From Lentisalinibacter sp035655155 (GTDB lineage Bacteria > Pseudomonadota > Gammaproteobacteria > Steroidobacterales > Woeseiaceae), in the NCBI GenBank assembly GCA_035655155.1, contig DASRVH010000156.1, positions 54,678-118,677 on the forward strand: a stretch of DNA of 64,000 nt. The letters are read 5' to 3'. Below the pieces are notes generated by a model. The model saw only the letters and a list, made by a program, of their open reading frames with translations, made no database searches and was not told the origin of the DNA. A program made the translations under genes and the position numbers. How positions within the stretch are numbered: the stretch's first letter is position 1; the number at the start of each line of letters is the position of its first letter. Shown in pieces: positions 36,153 through 44,870 of the stretch.

Positions 36153-38639
36153 ATGGCCGGTCACGGCGGCACAGGGACAGAGCGATTCCGCATCTCCGCG
36201 GAAGACCTCCGTGTGCGCTCGGACCTGCGTGACCGAGATTTCGACAGCACCGACGATCTGCCCTCCCGGGAGCAGGTGGTGGGCCAGAGCCGCGCCCTCG
36301 GCGCCGTCCGTCTCGCCGTCGCCGTAGACCGGGACGGCTACAACCTCTACGCCCTGGGCGAGCCGGGCAGCGACCGCCACGGCGCCATGCGCCAACTCCT
36401 GGAAGAGGCGGCCGCGCAGCGCGAAGTGCCGAGCGACTGGTGCTACGTGCATGCCTTCGACGATCCGCAGAAACCCCAGGCGCTGGAACTCCCTGCCGGC
36501 GAAGGCCGCAGACTGCGCGAGCGCATGAAACAGCTGATCGACGACGTCTGGTCGTCGGTGCCGGCCGCTTTCGAGAGCGACGAGTATCGCCATCTTCGCT
36601 CGGAGATCGACGAGGAGTTCGAGGAGCGCCACCGCCAGGCGCTGGCGGAGATGGCGGAGGATGCCGAACGCAACGGCCTGCGGCTGTTGCAGACGCCGGG
36701 CGGCTTCGCCTTCGCGCCGGTGCGCGACGGCAAGGTCATCGACGAGGAGGCTTTCTCCGAGTTGCCCGAGGACGAGCAGGAGACGATCCGCCGCAGGATC
36801 GCCGAGTTCGGCGAACGGCTGGCCGCGCACCTGCGCCAGTTGCCGGCGTGGCAGCGGGAGCGCAACGAGCGCGTGCGCAAGCTGGACCGCCAGGTGGGCG
36901 TCTCCGCTGTGGGGCCGTTTCTCGAGGAGTTGAAGGAGGGCTATCGGGCGCTGGAGAAGGCGAGCGCCTACCTGGAGGGCGTGGAGCAGGATCTGCTCGC
37001 CCACCTGCCTGACCTGATCAATCCGGAGCCGGCGGCGCCGTTCCCGCCGCAATCCGGTCGGCGCCAGCGGCCGAAGTTTCTGCAGCGCTACGAGGTCAAT
37101 GTGGTCGTGGACAATAGCGGGCTGGATGCCGCGCCGGTGATCTACGAGCAGCACCCCGTGTATCACAACGTGGTCGGCCGCATCGATCACTACGCGGAGT
37201 TCGGCTCGCTGGTCACCGACCATCGAATGATCCGCGCCGGCGCGCTGCAGCGTGCCGGCGGCGGCTTCCTGGTCATGGACGCCGACCGGCTGCTGCGCGA
37301 ACCCTTCGCCTGGCAGGCGCTGAAGCGCGCGCTGTCCGGCCGCGAGGTCACCATTCAGAGCCTGCAGCAGATGCTGAGCCTGATGACGACCGTGACGATA
37401 GAACCCGAGCCGATTCCGATGACGGCGAAGATCGTGCTGGTCGGCGAGCGCTGGCTCTACTATCTGCTGAGCGAACACGACCCGGAGTTCTCGGAGCTGT
37501 TCCGCGTGTCCGCCGACTTCTCCGACGTGATCGACCGTGACGGCGGACACAGCGAGGAACTCGCCGCGCTGATCGCCGGGATGCTGCGCCGGGGCGGGCT
37601 GGCGCCGTTCAGCCGCGATGCCGTCGCCCGGGTGGTGGAGCACAGCGCCCGGCTGGCCGGCGACGCGGACAAGCTGTCGGCTCGCATCCGGCCGCTCGGC
37701 GACCTGCTGGCCGAGGCCTGTCACTGGGCCCGTGAAGCGGGCCGCCGGCGCGTGGACGAGGAAGACGTCGAGCGGGCGCTGACGGAGTACGAGCACCGCC
37801 ACGACCGCATCCGCGAGCGCTACCGGGAGGCCATCGCGCGCCGCTCCATCCTGGTGGACGTCACCGGCGAGGCGGTGGCACAGGTCAACGGGCTGTCGGT
37901 GCTGCAGCTGGGCAAGTACGCCTTCGGGCATCCCACCCGCATCACGGCCACCGTGCGCGTGGGCGATGGCAGCCTGCTCGACATCCAGCGCGAGGTGGAG
38001 CTCGGCGGCCCCATCCACAGCAAGGGCGTGCTCATCCTCGGCTCGCTGCTCGGCGCGCGTTATTCACGGGAGGCGCCCCTGTCATTGTCGGCCAGCCTGG
38101 TGTTCGAGCAGACCTACGGCGGGGTGGAGGGCGACAGCGCGTCGGTGGCCGAGTTCTGCAGCCTGGTATCGGCGCTGGCCGAGGTCCCGGTGCGCCAGGC
38201 CGTTGCGGTTACCGGTTCCGTGAATCAGCACGGCCGGGTGCAGGTGGTGGGCGGCATCAACGAGAAAGTCGAAGGTTTCTTCGACGTCTGCGCCGATGCC
38301 GGCCTTACCGGCGACCAGGGCGTCGTTATCCCCGCCGACAACCGCAAACACCTGATGCTGAGGCGCGACGTGCGCGAGGCCGTGGAGGCCGGACGCTTCC
38401 ACGTCTACGCGGTGGATACGGTGGACGAGGCCATCGAATTGCTGACCGGCGAGAGCGCCGGCGTCGCCGACCGGGACGGCAACTACCCGGCCGCGACGGT
38501 GAACGGCCGTGCCCAGAAGACGCTGTCCGGTTTCTCCGAAGGCAGGGCCCGCTTCGTGGCGCGGCAGCTCGATAATGTCGAGAAGGCCGCCAACCGCAAT
38601 GGCAACGGCAATGGCAGCAGTGATGGCGACGGAAAGTGA
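36153..38639 (+). CDS. Lon-like ATP-dependent protease (LonB/YcbZ type)
   Basis: 828 residues. The N-terminal AAA-like region has a degenerate Walker A (GEPGSDRHG, no Lys), as in the YcbZ/Lon-2 group, followed by a coiled charged insertion (about 110-290) and YEVNVVVDNSG and HRMIRAGALQRAGGGFLVMDADRLL (Walker B-like). The C-terminal Lon protease domain has Ser662 in GDSAS and Lys705 in GINEKVEG, 43 residues apart, exactly the dyad spacing of E. coli Lon. ATG 36153 has AGGAG 10 bp upstream; a start at 36096 is possible. It overlaps the next gene by 17 bp. Confidence 0.9.
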   Translation: MAGHGGTGTERFRISAEDLRVRSDLRDRDFDSTDDLPSREQVVGQSRALGAVRLAVAVDRDGYNLYALGEPGSDRHGAMRQLLEEAAAQREVPSDWCYVHAFDDPQKPQALELPAGEGRRLRERMKQLIDDVWSSVPAAFESDEYRHLRSEIDEEFEERHRQALAEMAEDAERNGLRLLQTPGGFAFAPVRDGKVIDEEAFSELPEDEQETIRRRIAEFGERLAAHLRQLPAWQRERNERVRKLDRQVGVSAVGPFLEELKEGYRALEKASAYLEGVEQDLLAHLPDLINPEPAAPFPPQSGRRQRPKFLQRYEVNVVVDNSGLDAAPVIYEQHPVYHNVVGRIDHYAEFGSLVTDHRMIRAGALQRAGGGFLVMDADRLLREPFAWQALKRALSGREVTIQSLQQMLSLMTTVTIEPEPIPMTAKIVLVGERWLYYLLSEHDPEFSELFRVSADFSDVIDRDGGHSEELAALIAGMLRRGGLAPFSRDAVARVVEHSARLAGDADKLSARIRPLGDLLAEACHWAREAGRRRVDEEDVERALTEYEHRHDRIRERYREAIARRSILVDVTGEAVAQVNGLSVLQLGKYAFGHPTRITATVRVGDGSLLDIQREVELGGPIHSKGVLILGSLLGARYSREAPLSLSASLVFEQTYGGVEGDSASVAEFCSLVSALAEVPVRQAVAVTGSVNQHGRVQVVGGINEKVEGFFDVCADAGLTGDQGVVIPADNRKHLMLRRDVREAVEAGRFHVYAVDTVDEAIELLTGESAGVADRDGNYPAATVNGRAQKTLSGFSEGRARFVARQLDNVEKAANRNGNGNGSSDGDGK

Positions 38640-39414
38640 CCGCAGGCTCAGCATCGCCGTCGCGCTGGATCCGGCCGCGCCGCTGGAAGGCGCGCTCCGG
38701 TCTGCGCTCTCTCTGGCCGGGCCCTCGGCCGCCCTGATCGGCGTCTTCGTGCAGGATACGGAGACCGCGGAACTGGAACGCTCCGGACTCGCCCGCGAGG
38801 TGACGACGCTGGGCGAGACGCGGTCGATCGGCGGCGGGCGCCTGACCCGGCAGCTGGCCGTGCGCTCGCGCGCCGTGCGGCTTTCCTTCGAGCGCGGCGC
38901 GGCCAGCCTCGGGGTGCAGCACTCCTTCGAGGTCCTGCGGGGGCCGGGCATCGAGGCGCTTCGCCGCCGGCTGGAACAGCTCGACGCGCTGGTGATCTCC
39001 CGGGCGCATCGGCGGGCGGGCGTGCGCAGTTGGTACGGGCTTCCCGTGCACCGGCTGGTGGGCGAGCCAGGCCGGATGGTGCTGTTCGTGCAGGAGGAAT
39101 GGTCGAGCGGCCGGCGCGTGGTCCTGCTGCCTGGCGCAGGCGAGCGCGCGGCGGAGGTTCAGGCGCTGGCCCGCCGGATCGCGGCCGCGGAGGGGCTGGA
39201 GGCCGTCGTCCTGCGCGGAGCGGAGACGGCGGCACCCGCGCCGGGCGGTTTCCGGTCGCGGCCGCTCGCCCGGGCGATGCCCGCGGAGGTGGCGGCGGCG
39301 CTCGGCGCCGAGGATGCGCGGGTGCTGATCATCCCCCGGGAACACCCGCTGGCCGCGCCTGCCGCCTTCGCGGAACTCCTCCGCCGCACCGACAGCTCGA
39401 TTCTCCTCGCCTGA
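38623..39414 (+). CDS. Universal-stress-protein-like protein coupled to Lon
   Basis: 263 residues from ATG 38623, which lies 17 bp inside the 3' end of the Lon-like gene. The N-terminal half resembles a UspA-type Rossmann fold: LSIAVALDPAAPLEGALRSALSLAGPSAALIGVFVQD, then a helix and VQHSFEVLRGPGIEALRR...DALVISR. The second half (LLPGAGERAAEVQALARRIA; DARVLIIPREHPLA) could be a second degenerate copy. No ATP-binding GxxGxxxxG is clear. Placement suggests a substrate adaptor or regulator for the protease, which is inference. Confidence 0.65.
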   Translation: MATESDRRLSIAVALDPAAPLEGALRSALSLAGPSAALIGVFVQDTETAELERSGLAREVTTLGETRSIGGGRLTRQLAVRSRAVRLSFERGAASLGVQHSFEVLRGPGIEALRRRLEQLDALVISRAHRRAGVRSWYGLPVHRLVGEPGRMVLFVQEEWSSGRRVVLLPGAGERAAEVQALARRIAAAEGLEAVVLRGAETAAPAPGGFRSRPLARAMPAEVAAALGAEDARVLIIPREHPLAAPAAFAELLRRTDSSILLA

Positions 39415-39512
39415 ATGGCGGGATTCGCTAGATCCCGGTATTGAACGGCGCGCGCACCGGCGTATGTTCGAAGGGAGGAACGGACGCCGGCAGGCCGCCG
39501 GGAGGAGATGAC

Positions 39513-41519
39513 ATGGATACCGCTGCAGTCGAGCACTCGCGCGAGCTGCGCGAAGAACGGGAACAGATGGTCGCCCGCCAGATCGAGGGCCGGGGCGTGC
39601 GCTCCGGTGCGGTCCTGGAGGCCATGCGCCGGGTGCCGCGGGAGGTCTTCCTGCCCGAGCGCCTGCGGGAATTCGCCTACGACGACAACCCGCTGCCCAT
39701 CGGCGAGGGGCAGACCATCTCCCAGCCCTATATCGTGGCCATGATGGTCGAGGCGCTCGCTCTCGAAGGCGGCGAGAAGGTGCTGGAGATCGGCGCGGGC
39801 TCGGGCTACGCGGCCGCGATCCTGGGCGAAATCGCCAACGAGGTGTACACCATCGAGCGGGTCGGCGCCCTGGCGGAGCGCGCCCGTCAGGCGCTGGCCT
39901 CCCTGGACTACGACAACGTCCACGTCCTGCACGCCGACGGCACGCTGGGCTGGGCCGACGAGGCGCCTTTCGACGCCATCGTGGTGGCCGCGGCGGGTCC
40001 GGACGTGCCCGAGTCGCTGAAGAGCCAGCTGAAGGTCGGCGGCCGACTGGTCATTCCCGTCGGGCCCCGGCCCTACGCCCAGGAGCTCGTCCGCATCACG
40101 CGCGTGTCAGAAACCGATTACGCCACCGAGGACCTGGCCGACGTGCGCTTCGTGCCCCTCGTGGGCGAGCAGGGCTGGCAGGCGGACGCCGACGAGCCCG
40201 CGCGGGAGGCCCGGCGCCGGCCGGCGACGCTGGAGGCGAGCATCGCCGGGCAGGCGGAAGCGTTCGACGACATCGAGGGCGCCGACCTGGACGGCCTGCT
40301 CGGGCGCATCGGCGACGCGCGCATCGTGCTGCTCGGCGAGGCCAGCCACGGCACCTCCGAGTTCTACCGTATGCGTGCGCGCATCACCCGGGAGCTGATC
40401 GAGCGCAAGGGCTTTTCCTTCATGGCCATCGAGGGCGACTGGCCGGACGCGGCCCGGGTCGACCACTACATCCGCGACCTCGACCAGCCGCCGTCGGAGT
40501 GGACCGCATTCGCCCGCTTCCCCACCTGGATGTGGCGCAACGCCGAAGTGCACGAACTGGTGGAATGGCTGCGCCGCCACAACGCCGGCCTGCCCGAGGC
40601 GCAGCGCTTCGCCTTCTACGGCCTGGACCTCTACAGCATGTACGGCTCCATCCGCGCCGTCCTGCGCTACCTGGACGACGTGGATCCGGATACCGCCGAC
40701 CTGGCCCGCCGGCGCTATGGCTGCCTCACTCCGTGGCAGACCGATCCCGCCACCTACGGCCACGCGGCCCTCACCGGCTCCTACCGCAGCTGCGAGGACG
40801 ACGTCGTGCGCATGCTCACCGATCTGCTGGAGCGCCAGGCCGAATATGTGGCCGCCGACGGCGAGCGGTTCCTGGACGCCATGCAGAACGCCCGGCTGGT
40901 GGCCAATGCCGAACGCTACTACCGCAGCATGTACTACGGCTCGCGCACCTCGTGGAACCTGCGCGACACCCATATGTTCGACACGCTGTCGCTGCTGCTC
41001 GACCACCACGGCCCGGACGCGAAGGCCGTGGTCTGGGCGCACAATTCCCACATCGGCGACGCCACGGCCACCGAGATGTCCGCCCGGGGCGAGACAAACC
41101 TGGGCCGGCTGTGCCGGGAGGAGTTCGGCGAGGGCGTATACAACGTCGGCTTCGGCACCCATGCGGGCACCGTCGCGGCGGCCTCCGACTGGGACGGCCC
41201 CATGGAGGTGAAGATCGTGCGGCCGTCGCTGCCGGACAGCTACGAGCGCCTGATGCACGACACCGGCGTCGGCCGCTTCCTGCTGGATCTCAGCGACGAC
41301 GGCGAGACGGAGCTGCGCGACGCGCTGTCCAGGCCACGTCTCGAGCGCGCCATCGGCGTGATCTACCGCCCCGAGACGGAACGCATGAGTCACTACTTCG
41401 AGGCGGTGCTGCCGCGCCAGTTCGACGAGTACGTGTGGCTGGACAGCACCCGGGCCGTGACGCCGCTCGCCACCGACGAGCTGGAGGACATGCCGGATAC
41501 CTATCCGTTCGGCCTGTAG
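39513..41519 (+). CDS. Protein-L-isoaspartate methyltransferase fused to erythromycin-esterase-like domain
   Basis: 668 residues. The first domain (about 10-220) is a PCMT with MVARQIEGRGVRSGAVLEAMRRVPRE, ISQPYIVAMM and SAM motif VLEIGAGSGYAAA; it would methylate isoaspartyl residues to repair aged proteins. The second (about 235-660) is an erythromycin-esterase-like domain with LLGEASHGTSEFY, IEGDWPDA, GLDLYSMYGS and WAHNSHIGD, holding the catalytic His and Glu residues. The joint lies near LVGEQGWQADADE. GGAGGAG lies 6 bp before the ATG. The esterase domain is often not a resistance enzyme. Confidence 0.93.
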   Translation: MDTAAVEHSRELREEREQMVARQIEGRGVRSGAVLEAMRRVPREVFLPERLREFAYDDNPLPIGEGQTISQPYIVAMMVEALALEGGEKVLEIGAGSGYAAAILGEIANEVYTIERVGALAERARQALASLDYDNVHVLHADGTLGWADEAPFDAIVVAAAGPDVPESLKSQLKVGGRLVIPVGPRPYAQELVRITRVSETDYATEDLADVRFVPLVGEQGWQADADEPAREARRRPATLEASIAGQAEAFDDIEGADLDGLLGRIGDARIVLLGEASHGTSEFYRMRARITRELIERKGFSFMAIEGDWPDAARVDHYIRDLDQPPSEWTAFARFPTWMWRNAEVHELVEWLRRHNAGLPEAQRFAFYGLDLYSMYGSIRAVLRYLDDVDPDTADLARRRYGCLTPWQTDPATYGHAALTGSYRSCEDDVVRMLTDLLERQAEYVAADGERFLDAMQNARLVANAERYYRSMYYGSRTSWNLRDTHMFDTLSLLLDHHGPDAKAVVWAHNSHIGDATATEMSARGETNLGRLCREEFGEGVYNVGFGTHAGTVAAASDWDGPMEVKIVRPSLPDSYERLMHDTGVGRFLLDLSDDGETELRDALSRPRLERAIGVIYRPETERMSHYFEAVLPRQFDEYVWLDSTRAVTPLATDELEDMPDTYPFGL

Positions 41520-41553
41520 GTCCGAAGAAGCGCCGACGGGACCGCGGGGGACG

Positions 41554-41582
41554 CTTGAAAAACGGCTTCCCGGCCACGATCT
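41554..41582 (+). promoter_or_regulatory. Sigma-32-type heat-shock promoter for cbpA
   Basis: CTTGAAA, 14 bp, then CACGATCT. The -35 matches the sigma-32 consensus fully, and the -10 matches CCCCATNT at five of its seven defined bases, with spacing in the known range. The start would be near 41589, giving a leader of about 35 nt before cbpA. Confidence 0.5.
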
Positions 41583-41615
41583 ATACGCTGACGAGCGGGG
41601 AGTCTCGCGTATAGA
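41580..41615. promoter_or_regulatory. Inverted repeat at the cbpA transcription start
   Basis: Perfect 9-bp arms TCTATACGC (41580-41588) and GCGTATAGA (41607-41615), 18 bp apart, overlap the expected transcription start and end 9 bp before the ATG. It could be an operator or an RNA hairpin that masks the ribosome site. Confidence 0.4.
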
Positions 41616-41623
41616 GCAGGCGT

Positions 41624-42625
41624 ATGAAATACAAGGACTATTACAAGATCATGGGCGTGGACCGGGATGCCACCCAGGACGAAATCAAACGCGCCTACCG
41701 CAAGCTCGCCCGCAAGTATCACCCGGACGTCAGCAAGGAGGCGGATGCCGAGGCCCGCTTCAAGGAGGTCGGCGAGGCCTACGAAGTGCTGAAGGACCCG
41801 GAGAAGCGCGCCGCCTACGATCAGCTGGGCGCCGACTGGAAGGCCGGACAGGACTTCCGGCCGCCGCCCGACTGGGACGCCGGCTTCGAATTCTCCGGCG
41901 GCGGCTTCACCGGCGGCGACGCCTCGGCCTTCAGCGACTTCTTCGAGTCCCTGTTCGGCGGCCGTGGCATGGGCGGCATGGGCGGCACCGGCGGTGGCAT
42001 GGGCGGTTTTCGCCAGGCCCGGGGCGGCGGTTTCAGCGCCCGGGGCGAAGACCATCACGCAAAGATCCTGATCGACCTGGAGGATGCCTTCGAGGGCGCC
42101 ACCCGCTCCATCAGCCTGACGGCGCCGTCCGTGGACGGGGAAGGGCACGTGCGCACCCGGCAGCGCACGCTGAACGTGCGCATACCGAAGGGCGTGCGAC
42201 CGGGCCAGCACATCCGCCTGGCCGGCCAGGGCACGGCGGGCCTGGGCGGCGGCAGCGCGGGCGACCTCTACCTGGAGGTGGAGTTCCGGCCCCACCCGCT
42301 GTACCGGGTGGACGGCGCCGACCTGCATCTCGATCTGCCGCTCGCGCCGTGGGAAGCCGCCCTCGGCGCGAAGGTGGAAGTGCCGACGCCGAAGGGCGCG
42401 GTGGACCTCACCATCCCGCCAAACACGGCGGCGGGGCGCAAGCTGCGCCTGAAAGGTCGTGGTCTGCCCGGCAAGAACCCGGGCGACCTCTACGCCACGG
42501 TGCGCATCGAGACGCCGCCGGCCGACACGGAGGACGAGAAGGCCGCCTACCGCCGCTTCGCGGACCAGTTCGAATTCGATCCGCGCGCCCGCCTGGCCGC
42601 GCGCGGCACGGAGGCGGGCCGCTGA
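41624..42625 (+). CDS. cbpA: Curved DNA-binding protein / DnaJ-class co-chaperone CbpA
   Basis: 333 residues. The J-domain (about 5-70) has the HPD motif at 33-35 for stimulating DnaK. A Gly/Phe-rich linker (DFFESLFGGRGMGGMGGTGGG, residues about 105-130) follows, then the C-terminal substrate-binding domains with RIPKGVRPGQHIRLAGQG and GDLYLEVEF. The Zn-finger of DnaJ is absent, as expected for CbpA. It lies behind a heat-shock-type promoter and 18 bp before cbpM. Confidence 0.95.
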   Translation: MKYKDYYKIMGVDRDATQDEIKRAYRKLARKYHPDVSKEADAEARFKEVGEAYEVLKDPEKRAAYDQLGADWKAGQDFRPPPDWDAGFEFSGGGFTGGDASAFSDFFESLFGGRGMGGMGGTGGGMGGFRQARGGGFSARGEDHHAKILIDLEDAFEGATRSISLTAPSVDGEGHVRTRQRTLNVRIPKGVRPGQHIRLAGQGTAGLGGGSAGDLYLEVEFRPHPLYRVDGADLHLDLPLAPWEAALGAKVEVPTPKGAVDLTIPPNTAAGRKLRLKGRGLPGKNPGDLYATVRIETPPADTEDEKAAYRRFADQFEFDPRARLAARGTEAGR

Positions 42626-42643
42626 CCCGCCCGGGACGGAATC

Positions 42644-42976
42644 ATGAGCGAACGTCGCAGCAGGGACACGGGCACGGAGATCACCGGTTTCATCCTCGAG
42701 GAGAGCACCACGCTGGGGCTGCGGGAACTGAGCAGCGCCTGTGCCGTGCAGGCCGAGCACATCATCGAGCTGGTGGAAGAGGGCGTGATCGAACCGGTCA
42801 GTTATCGCCGCCGGAGATGGCAGTTCACGGGCGCCAGCCTGACCCGCGCACGCCGTGCCGTCGCGCTGCAGCGCGATCTCGGTCTGAATATCCAGGGCGC
42901 CGCGCTGGTGCTCGACCTCGTCGACGAGCTGGACCGCCTGCGCTCGCGACTGCGCGCCATCGATCCCGGCTCCTGA
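42644..42976 (+). CDS. cbpM: CbpM-like chaperone modulator (MerR-type fold)
   Basis: 110 residues. The region SSACAVQAEHIIELVEEGVIEPVSYRRRRWQFTGASLTRARRAVALQRDL is the MerR-like winged helix found in CbpM, which binds the J-domain of CbpA and inhibits it. A C-terminal helix (ALVLDLVDELDRLRSRLRAI) completes it. Gene order cbpA-cbpM is the usual one. Confidence 0.93.
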   Translation: MSERRSRDTGTEITGFILEESTTLGLRELSSACAVQAEHIIELVEEGVIEPVSYRRRRWQFTGASLTRARRAVALQRDLGLNIQGAALVLDLVDELDRLRSRLRAIDPGS

Positions 42977-43067
42977 ATCAACCCCCGCTCGTTAGGTAAT
43001 TGCCGGCATGGGGCCGGCCGATGCTCTGCGTTACGGTCATCCCGTGATCCGTCGCAAGGAGAGTGTC

Positions 43068-44123
43068 ATGAGGCGCGCGTGTGTGCTGCTGCTCGGCTGT
43101 CTGGCCGTTGTTACTGCCCCGGCAGCGGATATCGACGAAGGGAAACGGATTTTCGAATCGGTCTGCGCATCGTGCCATGGCCCGCAGGGTATGCCCGACC
43201 CGGACAGCCCTGTCGTGCAGGCCCTCGACCCCGAGCCGGCGGACCTGTCGGACCCGCTGTTCAACAGCCGGGAGCCCCGCGGGGACTGGTTCATGGTCGT
43301 CAAGCATGGCGGTCATGCCATGGGTCTGTCCGCCCAGATGCCCGCCCAGGGCGAGAACCTCACCGATGAGGAGATCGAGGCCGTGGTCGCCTACGTGAAG
43401 ACGCTGGCGGACACCAGCGAATATCCGCCGGGCGAGATGAACCTGTTTCTGCCGGTTCGTACCAAGAAGGCCTTCCCCGAGGACGAATGGGTGTGGAAAT
43501 CCCGTCTGGAGGACCGGGATGGCGAGGACGTCTTCCGCAACGTGATCGAGTTCGAGAAGCGGGTCGGCAAGGCGGGCCAGACGATACTGGAGATCATCCA
43601 CGCCGATGACGGCGTCGACTCCGAGTTCGAGGAGGTCGAGGTCGGCTACAAACACGCTTTCGCCTGGAGCCTGGAAGACCGCTCGCTGTGGTCGGCAGCC
43701 TTCGTCGTGGCCGTGCCGCTGCAGAGCGAAGGCGAGGTGGAGCTTACGCCCTATCTGGCTTATGCCAAACAGTTGAACGATGCGGCCATCTTCCAGGGCA
43801 GCGCCCGTGTGAAGCTGCCGGTGGACGACTTCGATCAGGGCGAGCTCGAGCTGGCCGGCATCGTGCACTACACCTGGAGTCCGTGGCCCCGCCGCGTCTT
43901 CCCGGGGCTGGAGGTCACGGCCACCGCCCCGTTCGACCGCAACGGGGAAGACGCCGTGCAGTTCACCGTGCTGCCCCAGATGCGAATCGGCCTGACCCGG
44001 GGCGGCCATGTGGCACTGAACCTGGGCGTGGAGGTGCCCCTGAGCGATCAGGCGTACGACACCCGCTATCACCTGACCCTGCTGTGGGACTTCGCCGACG
44101 GCGGCTTCTTAAAGGGCTGGTAG
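43068..44123 (+). CDS. Cytochrome c domain fused to beta-rich (barrel-like) domain
   Basis: 351 residues from ATG 43068 behind AAGGAGAG. The signal peptide runs to about VTAPAA (residue 20). A monoheme cytochrome c follows, with CASCH at 33-37 and a likely Met ligand in LSAQMPAQG, ending near YVKTLAD (about 120). The remaining 230 residues are beta-rich, with alternating patterns and a C-terminal YHLTLLWDF strand like an outer-membrane transporter or porin domain. The protein would sit in the periplasm or outer membrane. Electron partners are not in view. Confidence 0.8.
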   Translation: MRRACVLLLGCLAVVTAPAADIDEGKRIFESVCASCHGPQGMPDPDSPVVQALDPEPADLSDPLFNSREPRGDWFMVVKHGGHAMGLSAQMPAQGENLTDEEIEAVVAYVKTLADTSEYPPGEMNLFLPVRTKKAFPEDEWVWKSRLEDRDGEDVFRNVIEFEKRVGKAGQTILEIIHADDGVDSEFEEVEVGYKHAFAWSLEDRSLWSAAFVVAVPLQSEGEVELTPYLAYAKQLNDAAIFQGSARVKLPVDDFDQGELELAGIVHYTWSPWPRRVFPGLEVTATAPFDRNGEDAVQFTVLPQMRIGLTRGGHVALNLGVEVPLSDQAYDTRYHLTLLWDFADGGFLKGW

Positions 44124-44129
44124 CGCCGC

Positions 44130-44786
44130 TCAGAATTTCAGCGTCAGGCCGGCCGTCGCCTGCCACTGGGTGACGGTGCTGCCGCCGGCCTCCAGCAGGC
44201 AGACGTTGTCGCTGCCGCCGGCGACGCAGAACAGGTTCGAGTCGCTGTCGACGAAGCTCGTGAAGGCGCGCGCTTCCAGCCGGAAGGCCATGCGCTCGCC
44301 GGCGGCGATGCGCAGGCCTGCGCCGAGGGATGCGGAGAAGAAGGTCTCGTCGTCCAGCTCGGCGTCTTCCGCGTCGGCCGGCGCGAAGCGCGAGATGCCC
44401 AGCGTCATGACCACGTACGGTCTGACGTTGCCGCCCTGCACGATGTAGGTGCCGCCGCCGTGGAAATAGTCGACGTCCACGTCGACCACCGGCGTGCCGG
44501 CGAACAGATCCCCCGTCGTGAACTCGCTGCTCTGCCGCGAGTAGTAGACTTCCCACTGGGTGTTGGCCTCGGCGCGGAAATTGGCCGCCAGCGCGAAGCC
44601 GCCACCGTCCTCGATGTCCAGTTCCCCGCCGTCCGCGCGGTCGAAGCTTCCGCCGTAGCGCCAGGCGGCCGAGGCGGTGAGTTCGACGTCGCCGGGTTGC
44701 TCGTCGGCGGCTGCGGGCGCGGCAAGCAGAGGCGGGAAGATCAGCAGCGCGAGCACGGCTGGCGGGGCTGCACGGCGGGGCGTCAT
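44130..44786 (-). CDS. Small outer-membrane beta-barrel protein
   Basis: 218 residues. The signal peptide ends at APAAADEQ (about residue 26), and the rest has alternating hydrophobic strands (VELTASAAWRYGGSF; ALAANFRAEANTQWEVYYSRQ; QWQATAGLTLKF with a terminal Phe). This matches eight-stranded OmpA/OmpW-like barrels. Cys residues in FCVAGGSDNVC could form one disulfide loop. ATG 44786 follows AGGAG by 7 bp; ATG 44789 directly precedes it. It converges with the cytochrome gene at 6 bp. Confidence 0.85.
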   Translation of the reverse strand: MTPRRAAPPAVLALLIFPPLLAAPAAADEQPGDVELTASAAWRYGGSFDRADGGELDIEDGGGFALAANFRAEANTQWEVYYSRQSSEFTTGDLFAGTPVVDVDVDYFHGGGTYIVQGGNVRPYVVMTLGISRFAPADAEDAELDDETFFSASLGAGLRIAAGERMAFRLEARAFTSFVDSDSNLFCVAGGSDNVCLLEAGGSTVTQWQATAGLTLKF

Positions 44787-44870
44787 CATGGGTCTCCTGT
44801 CCGTGGCTCTTGTCCATAGGATGGGTCCGCATATGGTAGCGTACGACGCCACCCCCGGAAGGACTCGCCC

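Noticed and set aside
39750..41519. Macrolide resistance gene
   Set aside because: Erythromycin-esterase-like domains are widespread without resistance activity, and nothing else here suggests a resistance locus.
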